From: an uncultured Flavobacteriaceae bacterium
GTDB taxonomy: Bacteria; Bacteroidota; Bacteroidia; Flavobacteriales; Flavobacteriaceae
DNA: 64,000 nt
Assembly: GCA_905181625.1 (NCBI GenBank)
Contig: CAJIYJ010000007.1
Span: 310,001 to 374,000, forward strand
Reading direction: 5' to 3'
Numbering within the stretch: the stretch's first letter is position 1; the number at the start of each line of letters is the position of its first letter. The notes below the pieces were generated by a model. That model was not told where the DNA came from. It searched no databases and saw only the letters and a list, made by a program, of their open reading frames with translations. The translations under genes were made by a program, and so were the position numbers. Positions 46,401-54,550 of the stretch are shown piece after piece.

Positions 46401-48114
46401 ATCTGTTTCTAATTTTACAAAGGAAGATGTAACTGTTACCAACGGAACACTTAGTTCGTTTATTTCAGTAAGTGAAACTAGTTACACAGCTACTTTTACC
46501 CCAACTGAATCAGGAGCTTGTACTATAGATGTTGCAGCGGAAACTTTTACAGATGCTGCTTCTAATAATAATACTGCAGCCACTCAATTTAGTTGGACTT
46601 ACCTTGACAATATAGCGCCGACAGTTACTAATGTTTCTTCCTCTGCTGAAGATGGAACTTACGGGAAATTGGCTGAAATTCCAGTGATTGTGACTTTTAG
46701 TGAGCCAGTAACAGTAACGGGCACACCTCAAATCACTCTTGAAACTGGTGATTCGGATGCCGTAGTGAATTACTCTAGTGGAACAGGAACAACTGCTTTA
46801 ACTTTTAATTATACAGTAGCAGCTGGTCATGTATCTGCAGATTTAGATTATGAAACAACTTCATCTCTTGCTTTAAACTCAGGAAGTATTAAAGACACTG
46901 CCCTAAATGTGGCTACGCTAACTTTAGCTAGTCCGGGAGCTGCCGGCTCTCTAGGAGCTAATAAAGCATTAATTATAGATTCCACTATACTTACTATCTC
47001 TATAACAAGCACAACTAGCGGCGTTACAGATGGAAGTAGCACTAGTGACTCTTCAATCGAGTTGACCTTTACAGCTAGTGATTCCACATCTGATTTTACT
47101 AAAGAAGATATCACTGTTACTAATGGGACTCTTAGCTCTTTCACTGGAAATGGAACTAGTTACAACGCTACTTTCACACCAACTGCAACGGGAGCTTGTA
47201 CTATAGATGTTGCAGCCGCTACTTTTACAGACGTTGACTCCAATGATAATAGTGCTGCCTCTCAATTTAACTGGACTTATGATAATGTTGGACCAACAGT
47301 TACTAACGTAACTTCCACCATTCCAGATGGGGCTTACGGAAAACCATGTGAATTTCAGATTAATGTTGCTTTTAGTGAAGTGATTAATGTAACGGGCACA
47401 CCTCAAATCACTCTTGAAACAGGAAGCACGGATGGAGTGGGGAATTATGAAAGTGGAACAGGAACCAATACCTTAACTTTTTATTATATAGTAGCTGATG
47501 GTCATACGTCTAGTGATTTAGATTACGTAGACTCAAGCTCTTTAGCGCTAAATTCTGGAACTATTAAAGATGCTGCATCCAACGATGCAACTCTTACTTT
47601 AGCTAGTCCAGGAGCTGCCGGTTCTCTAGGAGCTAATAAAGCATTAGTAGTAGATACTACACCACCAACAATTACTATAACAAGTACAACTAGTGGCGTT
47701 TCAGATAATAGTATGACAAACGACACCACAATTGCACTATCCTTTACAATTAGTGAAAATGCGAATAAGTTTACAAAAGAAGATGTTACTGTTTCTAATG
47801 GGACTCTTAGTTCTTTTACTGGAACCGGAACTAGCTACAGAGCAATTTTCACTCCCAACGGCCAAGGAGACTGTACTATAGATGTTGCAGCCGATGCTTT
47901 TAGTGATGGTGTTGAATGTGGGAATTGGAATATTGCTGCTTCTCAGTTTAACTGGAATTATGATATGGATGGAGATGGAATTAAGTTCGGAATAGACAAT
48001 TGTCCTACTGTAGCTAATGCGGATCAAAAGGATTACGATAAAGATGATTTAGGAGATGCCTGCGATCCCAATCCTATTCCGTTGGACACGTTCTCTTTTA
48101 GAGCATACAGATGA
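43411..48114 (+). CDS. Giant exported beta-propeller protein with Ig-like repeats and TSP3 repeat (copy 1; C-terminal T9SS signal split off)
   Basis: A 1567-residue surface or secreted protein. A hydrophobic export signal lies at about residues 6-26. Residues about 110-850 form sortilin/BNR-type beta-propeller repeats with Asp-box sequences such as SSDGGATW and SADGGSQW. About 870-960 is a beta-sandwich linker, then five Ig-like units in A-B-A-B-A order, then a thrombospondin type 3 calcium-binding repeat (DGDGIKFGIDNC, DLGDACDPNP). The frame then shifts by an extra T in TTCTCTTTTAGAG near 48097 and stops at 48112. The matching region of copy 2 continues into a T9SS sorting domain, so copy 1 as read would not be sorted by T9SS. 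Confidence 0.88.
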   Translation: MLKNRKYILLIFSSLMMLFLFNFETISTSITRSIHKENLKKSRSSKTYGISRTERKNLQLPPNQYNEQIRMLSMDPIKGMVLTEELYKLQDKLRAARNSEQLINTVPGQSIASSWNERGPNNVGGRTKAMMFDPNDNTGETVFAGGVSGGLFKNTKISDENSEWELITESIPENISVSAITYDPNNLNIFYVGTGESYTNSLPGNGLWKSSDGGATWNKIFGGFGASSEVIFINDVVVRDNAGSSEVYVAAGFSFLENSWLGDKDYGLYKSTDGTNFTRIKTVIPGTGSGRWYQPMDLEISPSTNKVWYSTTGRGQGVGGGTMLVGNADVSAFEVKYENLSDGSASRRMEMEITKDGTIYAFAATSAPIKIIKSSDEFATEATTLTLPNPVDTGQPDNDFTRNQSFYDLLIESDPNNPENIYTGGIDLYRSTNAAVTVGETNPWSQISKWSNNNELRDLEVSYAHADQHGLVFSEKNSKVKLFGNDGGIFYSLTADDGSESMDSRNKNYNVTQNYTIGVAPTEMFKDLTKVVPGYDIADGYAWFPITISGLTDVVISGLQDNGSQLIVNNSNTVSASSMVKGGDGAASMFSQNLDKKYFVANYTFNNSISAYDFESENWWTINNEGERNGDFINVNALDSNKGYLYANYTNSNYQIALFSGWDDFKGNVVKTLLKDDLLDSNITALTVSPHEKNNSNLMVGLANGKVLKAVVKSPSDITWSEISGSGFSGSVSDIEFGKTENDILITFHNYGVKSVFYSADGGSQWIDKEGNLPNIPIRCILQNPLIADEVIVGTELGVWYSKNFLSGSPTWAQANNGMTEVRVTDLDMRDDFKVFAATYGRGVFSSEFSSEDPLLYLKTPSPSSIDVKQGKTGTFKVKYKVYGGYNKETEFDISGYPDGTTITYSPSKKSTLSSNGEISFELTIPITAVVKTYPLLITATATDSTINTVGIDLNVILNDEADTTAPTIEISSTTSGVTNGSTTSDSSIALAFTISESVSNFTKEDVTVTNGTLSSFISVSETSYTATFTPTESGACTIDVAAETFTDAASNNNTAATQFSWTYLDNIAPTVTNVSSSAEDGTYGKLAEIPVIVTFSEPVTVTGTPQITLETGDSDAVVNYSSGTGTTALTFNYTVAAGHVSADLDYETTSSLALNSGSIKDTALNVATLTLASPGAAGSLGANKALIIDSTILTISITSTTSGVTDGSSTSDSSIELTFTASDSTSDFTKEDITVTNGTLSSFTGNGTSYNATFTPTATGACTIDVAAATFTDVDSNDNSAASQFNWTYDNVGPTVTNVTSTIPDGAYGKPCEFQINVAFSEVINVTGTPQITLETGSTDGVGNYESGTGTNTLTFYYIVADGHTSSDLDYVDSSSLALNSGTIKDAASNDATLTLASPGAAGSLGANKALVVDTTPPTITITSTTSGVSDNSMTNDTTIALSFTISENANKFTKEDVTVSNGTLSSFTGTGTSYRAIFTPNGQGDCTIDVAADAFSDGVECGNWNIAASQFNWNYDMDGDGIKFGIDNCPTVANADQKDYDKDDLGDACDPNPIPLDTFSFRAYR
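46297..47964 (+). repeat. Alternating A-B-A-B-A Ig-like domain repeat array
   Basis: Five adhesin-type Ig-like units are encoded in phase: A1 46297-46611, B1 46612-46980, A2 46981-47289, B2 47290-47655, A3 47656-47964. A units share TKEDVTVTNGTLSSF and CTIDVAA; B units share VTGTPQITLETG and ASPGAAGSLGANKAL. The ends of B1 and B2 are almost identical in DNA (about 50 bases with two differences). Copy 2 of the module lacks the array entirely. Confidence 0.9.
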
Positions 48115-48295
48115 GACTTGTAGGAGCTCGGATAATGGTTCAGTCAAATTAACTATTAAAGGTGATTTCAGCCTCCCTTTCACAGTAGCTGTTACTGGTG
48201 GTCCAACTGGATTTACTCACACCCCAGAACCAATATCAGGATCTGATTGGTCTTTAGGAAGTTTAAAAGCTGCTAATTACAAAGTGTGCTTAACT
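48098..48295 (+). repeat. Identical repeat block 1, first copy
   Basis: These 198 bases are identical by eye to 53136-53333, an offset of 5038 bases. The extra T that shifts the copy 1 frame lies directly at the left edge of this block. Confidence 0.92.
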
Positions 48296-48808
48296 TCGGA
48301 TTCTTTTCCTACCTTAATCAGTGTTATCAACGTGAACAGTTAAGAGCCTGAAGACCTTAGTGTTCTATCTACGATAAATAGAGAAGATAAATTAGCTTCA
48401 TTGAAACTTGCAGGGGGAACTAAATACAAGGTTGTATTAAATGGTAATTTAATTACTACTTATGATAATGCAATTGACCTAGTATTAAGCCCAGGAATAA
48501 ATACTATAAAAGTCACAACTAATTTAGAATGTCAAGGAGTTTATGAAGAAACAATATTTGTTTCTGAAGACATTCTACTTAGTCCAAACCCAGCTAACTC
48601 AACATCAAAATTATGGGTTGGTGGTAATGATGAAGATGTTAATATAACGCTATTTGATATTACAGGAAGAGTCATTTGGACTAAAAATGATAAAGTGCCC
48701 TATTCAAGGTCTGTGAATGTATCTTTCTCAAGTATTAAATCTGGACTTTATATTCTAAAAGTGAACTCAGAAACAATTAATAAAACAATTAAAGTAATAA
48801 GAGAATGA
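48098..48808 (+). pseudogene. Detached C-terminal region of copy 1 with T9SS type A sorting domain
   Basis: This stretch continues copy 1 in the +1 frame. It encodes the domain seen in copy 2 at its residues about 1182-1416 but is broken by the entry frameshift near 48097, a locally shifted stretch at about 48310-48330 (one base lost, one gained) and a TAA at 48341-48343. After the stop the frame is open to 48808 and ends with the T9SS type A sorting domain (LLSPNPANSTSKLWV, DITGRVIW, SGLYILKVN). Apart from the broken 66-base interval it is identical to copy 2 with one substitution. It may be decay, conversion or an assembly fault. Confidence 0.8.
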
Positions 48809-48865
48809 AAAAAATAATAATACTAAGCTTTTTTGTTTTTTCAATAGCACTAGCCTCTTGTTCAG
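48362..48865 (+). repeat. Identical repeat block 2, first copy
   Basis: These 504 bases match 53400-53903 at the same 5038-base offset with one substitution (G at 48373, A at 53411). The block covers the T9SS sorting domain and runs into the signal peptide of the following lipoprotein gene. Confidence 0.92.
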
Positions 48866-49479
48866 ATAGTCAATATGAATACAGAGTTCCACAGGATCCA
48901 GAAGCAACTATACTTTTAAAACCTGATAACAACACAGAATGTTTAGAAGTTGAGGCTGTTAAATTTGAATGGAGTAAATCTGTTAATACAGATATCTATA
49001 CAATAGTGGTTACTAATTTGCTTTCTAAAGAAATAATCACACAAACATCAACCTCTCCAACAAAAGAAATTACTCTTGTAAAAGGAAAACCGTATTCTTG
49101 GCAAGTCACATCAAGTAATAGCATGGTTTCAAAAAAAGCTAAAAGTGAAATTTGGAAATTTTACTTATCTGGTGAAGCATTATTTAATCACGCACCATTT
49201 CCAGCGGAAATTTTGGCCCCGCTCTATGATGCTTCAGTCTCTAAAGGGGCCATAGAACTATCTTGGTCTTATTCTGATGTTGACTCCGCTGACACTCATA
49301 CTTTTGATATTTACTTAGATCAAACTGATGCCTCTACATTAAACACTGCTGACTATTCTTCTACGAAAAAATCAGTTACTTTAAGTAGTTTAGGCACTTA
49401 CTATTGGAGAATTATCACAAAAGATAATTACGGAAACAATTCAGATTCTGGAATTTTTAAATTTACTGTTACAGAATAA
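48805..49479 (+). CDS. FN3-like exported lipoprotein (copy 1)
   Basis: A 224-residue lipoprotein: the signal ends in the lipobox ALASC with Cys19. Two beta-sandwich domains of fibronectin type III character follow, roughly 35-115 (VEAVKFEWSKS...YSWQV) and 125-224 (APFPAEILAP...HTFDIYLD...YYWRI). There are no catalytic motifs. The ATG overlaps the stop of the preceding reading frame by four bases (ATGA), suggesting translational coupling to the T9SS protein. A paralogue occupies the same position after copy 2. It could anchor or chaperone its partner at the cell surface; that is inference. Confidence 0.8.
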   Translation: MKKIIILSFFVFSIALASCSDSQYEYRVPQDPEATILLKPDNNTECLEVEAVKFEWSKSVNTDIYTIVVTNLLSKEIITQTSTSPTKEITLVKGKPYSWQVTSSNSMVSKKAKSEIWKFYLSGEALFNHAPFPAEILAPLYDASVSKGAIELSWSYSDVDSADTHTFDIYLDQTDASTLNTADYSSTKKSVTLSSLGTYYWRIITKDNYGNNSDSGIFKFTVTE

Positions 49480-49513
49480 ATTTTATTTTTAGGAGTCTTT
49501 AAGAAGAGATATT

Positions 49514-49551
49514 ACTTATTAGTATAAAGATACTAATAAGTATGTTTTTTT
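49514..49551 (+). terminator. Intrinsic terminator after module copy 1
   Basis: ACTTATTAGTAT and ATACTAATAAGT form a perfect 12-bp stem with an AAAG loop (49514-49541), followed by ATG and seven T residues. It separates the first module from the second, which has its own promoter. Confidence 0.85.
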
Positions 49552-49568
49552 AGATACATCTAATCTAT

Positions 49569-49576
49569 TATATTTG
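49569..49576 (+). promoter_or_regulatory. Promoter -7 element of module copy 2
   Basis: TATATTTG matches TAnnTTTG exactly, 19 bases before the ATG of the copy 2 beta-propeller gene and just after the copy 1 terminator. Confidence 0.6.
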
Positions 49577-49595
49577 CGGAAATCAGAATTAAAAG

Positions 49596-52500
49596 ATGTT
49601 CAAAACTTCAAATAAAAAAAAATTAATAGTACTAATTTCTTCCGTTTTAGGCTTGTTAGTGTATCTTAATTACAACACTTATTCTACAACAATTAAGAGA
49701 ATTATTCATACAGAAAATTTAGAAAATAGTCCTTTTAAAGAAACTTACAATTTATCTAAGATTGAAAGAAAAAAAATAGACCTTCCCCCAAATAAGTATT
49801 CTGAAAAAATGTGGGAACTTTCAATGAATCCAATTGAGGGTAGACCAAATATTGAGAAATTATTTGAACTTCAATATAATCTTAAAAAGAACAGAATCGA
49901 GTCGGCTAAATCAAATTCCGTTCCTGGAGAGTCTGATGAAATGAAATGGATCTCAAGAGGTCCAGGTAATGTTGGAGGTAGAACTAAAGGGATGATGTTC
50001 GATCCTAATGATAGTTCCGATGAAACAGTCTTTGCTGGAGGAGTAAGTGGTGGATTATTTAAAAATACTAGTATTTCTGATCAAAACTCAGAATGGGTAC
50101 ATATTACTGATGGGATTCCAAGCAACATTCCCGTGTCATCTATAACATACGATCCGAACGACACTAAAGTTATTTATGTTGGAACTGGAGAATCTTACAC
50201 AGGAGCAGAAGCGATAGGAAATGGGCTTTGGAAATCATCGGATAGTGGTGTAACATGGTCAAATATTTTTGGTGGAAAATCTGATTCTGAACTAGTATAC
50301 GTTAGTGAAGGGAATTCTATAAAAGTTACCAATATTGAAAATGTTGGTCCATTTAACTACGTAGCTGCAGCCTTTGGTCCGTCGCTTACTAAAGACCCTA
50401 TTACAGCTGACTTAATACTAGCGGATGATGGTGATGCATCAGGAGATGATTCTGATGGAATTGGAGGTACTAATTCTGATGCCTGTCAAGGTCTTACATC
50501 AGCTAATGCTGCAAGTATGAATGGTAAAATTGCTTTAATAGAGAGAGGGGATTGTTCGTTTATTAGTAAAGTTAAAGTAGCACAAGATGCAGGAGCTAAA
50601 GCTGTAATAGTGATTAACAGAAATGATGGATCAAATGCAGATTGGACCCAAGCAGCAATAGTTATGGGTGGAACTGAAGGTGCCGGTGATATTACAATTC
50701 CTTCAGTGATGGTTTCAACTAACGATGGAACTAAGATCAAAAATAATTTAAAAAATGGAACAGTTACCGTTTCTCTTTCTCAACAAAATCTTACTAATAA
50801 AGGAACTACAGTTATTCCTGGAGTTTTTTATATAAATGATGTTGTTGTAAGAGATAATGATGGTGATTCTGAGATATTTATTGCCGCTGGAGTCTCTAGT
50901 CACAGAGATGCTGCTAGTCATATTTTTGGTGTAGATGATTATGGAATTTGGAAATCTCTAGACCAAGGTACAACATGGATTAAAGTTCCAGTATATTTAG
51001 AGGGATCCACTACTCTTTATCAGCCTATGGATTTAGAATTAGATCCTAGTACTAATAAGCTATGGTTTTCTACTACAAACAATTTCAAAGGTACAGGTGG
51101 AGGAACTATATTTGCCTCCAACTCTGGTGTTACAGGTTTTATAAAAAAATACACTATTGAAGGAGCTAGAAGAACTGAACTAGAGATAGCTTCAAATGGC
51201 ACAATTTACGCACTAGCTGCTGAAAATCCTGTTACAATTATAAAATCAACAGATCGATTTAACTCAGCTCCCACTGTAGTTACATTACCTAGTGATGCTG
51301 ATGGGAATATAACAGCAGACGATTTTACTAGAGGCCAATCATTTTACGATTTATTAATTGAGTCGGATCCAAACAATCCTAATGCTATTTTTGCTGGAGG
51401 AATTGACTTGTTTAAATCAACTACTGGTGCAGAAAATGGATCTGGAGCAAATCCTTGGAACCAGTTATCTCATTGGTATGCTGGATTTGGACAGGCTTAC
51501 GCACACGCTGATCAACATGGAGTTGCATTCGGAAATTCTGATTCTTCAAAAAAAGTGTTTGGAAACGATGGAGGAGTTTATTTTAGTAAAACTCAATCTG
51601 ATGGAAGTGAACTGATATCTTCCAGAGTAAAAAACTACGTAACCAGTCAGTTCTATACAGTCGGAGTTGCCCCATCTGAAATGTTTAAAGATTCAACAGA
51701 GCAAGTTTCTGGAAACGATTTATCGACTAGGTTACAAAGTACATTAACAATAAACGGGATAACAGATGTGTTCTTAGCAGGTGCTCAAGATAATGGAACT
51801 CAATTATTATCTAATAAAAATAATTCTATTAGTAGAGGACATGATGTTTCTGGAGGAGATGGAGCTGCTTCTATGTTTTCTCAAAACTTAAACAAAAGAT
51901 ATTTTGTAACAAACTATGTGTACAATCAATATGTAGACGTATATAGCTTTGACACTAATCAACTTTTTCAAATTAACAGTGAAAGCACATCTAATGGAGA
52001 TTTCATAACAGTTCAAGCTTTAGATTCAAAACTCGGTGTAATTTATTCTAATTATACTAACTCAGGTAATTATGAAATTGCTGCATATTATGGTTGGGAT
52101 GACTTTAAACAAGCAGACAGAAATACTAACGCACCAAAAATTATTTTAACAAGTGCTCAAATGCTTGCAAATGTATCTGCATTGACTGTTTCACCATTTG
52201 GAACGGACACTTCCACTCTTATGGTAGGGCTTGAAAACGGAAGTGTATTTAGAGTTGAAAACGCTAATTCAAACGCTGCTAAATGGACTAATATTTCAGG
52301 AAATGAATTTCTGGGAAGTGTTTCAGATATTGAATTTGGAATTAATGAAAATGAGATATTTGTAACGTTCCATAATTATGCGGTTAAAAATATATTCTAT
52401 TCTTCAGACGGAGGAAAAACTTGGTCAAACAAAGAAGGTGATCTTCCTGATTTACCCGTAAGAAGTGTTTTACAAAATCCTATCGTTCTAAATGAAGTGA

Positions 52501-53846
52501 TTATAGGTACAGATCTAGGTATTTGGTACACTAAAAATTTCAAAGATGAATCTCCAACTTGGATTCAAGGATTTAATGGAATGAGTGATGTAAGAATAAC
52601 TGACTTAGATTTAAGAGATGATTATGCTGTATTTGCTGCAACCTATGGAAGGGGAATATATTCTTCCTATTTTTCATCAGATGGACCTATGCTCCAACTA
52701 AATTCACCAGAATCTAGCATAAAAATAGCTCAAGGTGAAGAAGGTTCTTTTAAAGTTAAATACAAAGTTTTTTCAGCATACAACGCTGAAACTGAATTCT
52801 CAATTACTGGTTTACCTGTTGATACTTCAATAGAATATATTCCTTCTAAAAAAATTGAAATAAATGAAAGTGGCGAAATTTCATTTAAAATAACTTTAGA
52901 CGAAAACGCTGTAGCCAAAACTTATCCACTACAAATAATTGCAACTGCAGCAGGACAATCAATAGATCCTGTTGGAATAAGCCTCGAAGTTCTTTCAAAT
53001 GATTACGATAATGATGGAATTAAAAATGCTGAAGACAACTGCCCTAATACTGCAAATGCTGATCAAAAAGATTTTGATGGAGACGGGTTTGGCGATGTTT
53101 GTGACCCTAACCCTATTCCTAGTGATACATTTAGCTTAGAGCATACAGATGAGACTTGTAGGAGCTCGGATAATGGTTCAGTCAAATTAACTATTAAAGG
53201 TGATTTCAGCCTCCCTTTCACAGTAGCTGTTACTGGTGGTCCAACTGGATTTACTCACACCCCAGAACCAATATCAGGATCTGATTGGTCTTTAGGAAGT
53301 TTAAAAGCTGCTAATTACAAAGTGTGCTTAACTACTGATGCATTTCCAAACTTAAATCAATGTTTCAACGTTACCATTGAAGAGCCAGTTGATCTAAGCG
53401 TTCTATCTACAATAAATAGAGAAGATAAATTAGCTTCATTGAAACTTGCAGGGGGAACTAAATACAAGGTTGTATTAAATGGTAATTTAATTACTACTTA
53501 TGATAATGCAATTGACCTAGTATTAAGCCCAGGAATAAATACTATAAAAGTCACAACTAATTTAGAATGTCAAGGAGTTTATGAAGAAACAATATTTGTT
53601 TCTGAAGACATTCTACTTAGTCCAAACCCAGCTAACTCAACATCAAAATTATGGGTTGGTGGTAATGATGAAGATGTTAATATAACGCTATTTGATATTA
53701 CAGGAAGAGTCATTTGGACTAAAAATGATAAAGTGCCCTATTCAAGGTCTGTGAATGTATCTTTCTCAAGTATTAAATCTGGACTTTATATTCTAAAAGT
53801 GAACTCAGAAACAATTAATAAAACAATTAAAGTAATAAGAGAATGA
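49596..53846 (+). CDS. Giant T9SS-exported beta-propeller protein with inserted PA domain and TSP3 repeat (copy 2, intact)
   Basis: A 1416-residue surface or secreted protein. The export signal is at about residues 9-26; beta-propeller repeats span about 110-1040 with Asp-boxes SSDSGVTW, SLDQGTTW and SSDGGKTW. A protease-associated (PA) domain is inserted at about 250-400 (NGKIALIERGDCSFISKVKVAQDAGAKA), absent from copy 1. A thrombospondin type 3 repeat (DYDNDGIKNAEDNCP, DGDGFGDVCDPNP) precedes the C-terminal region and the T9SS type A sorting domain. The substrate or ligand is unknown; the propeller resembles sortilin/BNR glycosidase-like folds, but no active site is assigned. Its stop overlaps the lipoprotein start by four bases. 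Confidence 0.9.
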   Translation: MFKTSNKKKLIVLISSVLGLLVYLNYNTYSTTIKRIIHTENLENSPFKETYNLSKIERKKIDLPPNKYSEKMWELSMNPIEGRPNIEKLFELQYNLKKNRIESAKSNSVPGESDEMKWISRGPGNVGGRTKGMMFDPNDSSDETVFAGGVSGGLFKNTSISDQNSEWVHITDGIPSNIPVSSITYDPNDTKVIYVGTGESYTGAEAIGNGLWKSSDSGVTWSNIFGGKSDSELVYVSEGNSIKVTNIENVGPFNYVAAAFGPSLTKDPITADLILADDGDASGDDSDGIGGTNSDACQGLTSANAASMNGKIALIERGDCSFISKVKVAQDAGAKAVIVINRNDGSNADWTQAAIVMGGTEGAGDITIPSVMVSTNDGTKIKNNLKNGTVTVSLSQQNLTNKGTTVIPGVFYINDVVVRDNDGDSEIFIAAGVSSHRDAASHIFGVDDYGIWKSLDQGTTWIKVPVYLEGSTTLYQPMDLELDPSTNKLWFSTTNNFKGTGGGTIFASNSGVTGFIKKYTIEGARRTELEIASNGTIYALAAENPVTIIKSTDRFNSAPTVVTLPSDADGNITADDFTRGQSFYDLLIESDPNNPNAIFAGGIDLFKSTTGAENGSGANPWNQLSHWYAGFGQAYAHADQHGVAFGNSDSSKKVFGNDGGVYFSKTQSDGSELISSRVKNYVTSQFYTVGVAPSEMFKDSTEQVSGNDLSTRLQSTLTINGITDVFLAGAQDNGTQLLSNKNNSISRGHDVSGGDGAASMFSQNLNKRYFVTNYVYNQYVDVYSFDTNQLFQINSESTSNGDFITVQALDSKLGVIYSNYTNSGNYEIAAYYGWDDFKQADRNTNAPKIILTSAQMLANVSALTVSPFGTDTSTLMVGLENGSVFRVENANSNAAKWTNISGNEFLGSVSDIEFGINENEIFVTFHNYAVKNIFYSSDGGKTWSNKEGDLPDLPVRSVLQNPIVLNEVIIGTDLGIWYTKNFKDESPTWIQGFNGMSDVRITDLDLRDDYAVFAATYGRGIYSSYFSSDGPMLQLNSPESSIKIAQGEEGSFKVKYKVFSAYNAETEFSITGLPVDTSIEYIPSKKIEINESGEISFKITLDENAVAKTYPLQIIATAAGQSIDPVGISLEVLSNDYDNDGIKNAEDNCPNTANADQKDFDGDGFGDVCDPNPIPSDTFSLEHTDETCRSSDNGSVKLTIKGDFSLPFTVAVTGGPTGFTHTPEPISGSDWSLGSLKAANYKVCLTTDAFPNLNQCFNVTIEEPVDLSVLSTINREDKLASLKLAGGTKYKVVLNGNLITTYDNAIDLVLSPGINTIKVTTNLECQGVYEETIFVSEDILLSPNPANSTSKLWVGGNDEDVNITLFDITGRVIWTKNDKVPYSRSVNVSFSSIKSGLYILKVNSETINKTIKVIRE
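53136..53333 (+). repeat. Identical repeat block 1, second copy
   Basis: Partner of 48098-48295 with no differences seen; here the reading frame is intact through the block. Confidence 0.92.
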
Positions 53847-53903
53847 AAAAAATAATAATACTAAGCTTTTTTGTTTTTTCAATAGCACTAGCCTCTTGTT
53901 CAG
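53400..53903 (+). repeat. Identical repeat block 2, second copy
   Basis: Partner of 48362-48865, one substitution (A at 53411). Identity ends within the lipoprotein coding region, shortly after the lipobox Cys codon. Confidence 0.92.
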
Positions 53904-54544
53904 GTAGTGCAGACGGAGGGAATAATGGCGGTGGAGACACACCAGGTCCAACAGGACCAGTAGCACCAAAAGCAGCAACACTATCTAAACCTGCAAATAA
54001 TTCAGAATGTTTAGAGGTTGAAGCCGTTAAATTTGAATGGAATAAATCAGATGACACTACTTCTTATACTTTAACAATTAAAAATCTACTTAACTCTGAA
54101 TTTATTTCTCAAACTACTACTTCAACAAGTGCAGAAGTTACTCTAAGTAAAGGGAATCCATACTCATGGTATATCATTTCTACTAATACTGGTACAGCAA
54201 CTGCAACTAGTAATAAGTGGAAATTTTATTTGTCTGGAGAGGCTCAAAAAAACCATGCCCCATTCCCTGCTGACATTTTAGCTCCAAAACCAGGTGTGAC
54301 AGTCAACGCAGGAGCAATACAGTTTTCATGGTCATTTTCAGACATTGACACTAGTGACACCCACACTTTTGACATTTATTTAGACACAAAAGATGGGTCA
54401 TCAGTGTATGCTTCTAATTATACAGCAACAAAAAGAACAATTAATTTAAGTGATCCTGGAACTTATTATTGGAAAATTGTAACGAAAGATAATCATGGGA
54501 GTACTTCAGATTCTGGGGTTTCTACTTTTATAGTAATAGAATAA
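53843..54544 (+). CDS. FN3-like exported lipoprotein (copy 2)
   Basis: A 233-residue paralogue of the lipoprotein at 48805-49479. The signal and lipobox (ALASC, Cys19) are identical in DNA; then comes a Gly/Pro-rich spacer (GGNNGGGDTPGPTGP) that copy 1 lacks, followed by two FN3-like beta-sandwich domains (VEAVKFEWNKS and HTFDIYLDTKD segments). The ATG overlaps the upstream stop by four bases. It is surface-exposed or periplasmic by prediction; function unknown. Confidence 0.8.
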   Translation: MKKIIILSFFVFSIALASCSGSADGGNNGGGDTPGPTGPVAPKAATLSKPANNSECLEVEAVKFEWNKSDDTTSYTLTIKNLLNSEFISQTTTSTSAEVTLSKGNPYSWYIISTNTGTATATSNKWKFYLSGEAQKNHAPFPADILAPKPGVTVNAGAIQFSWSFSDIDTSDTHTFDIYLDTKDGSSVYASNYTATKRTINLSDPGTYYWKIVTKDNHGSTSDSGVSTFIVIE

Positions 54545-54550
54545 AATTTA

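Noticed and set aside
46122-48027. A series of minus-strand open frames opposite the copy 1 Ig-like repeats
   Set aside because: They are antisense shadows of a Ser/Thr-rich repeat region with few stop codons on the reverse strand; they have no start context and resemble nothing known.
48090-48115. Programmed frameshift restoring the copy 1 T9SS tail
   Set aside because: The site is a run of only four T residues, and a further nonsense codon at 48341 would still block the tail, so recoding would not give a full protein.
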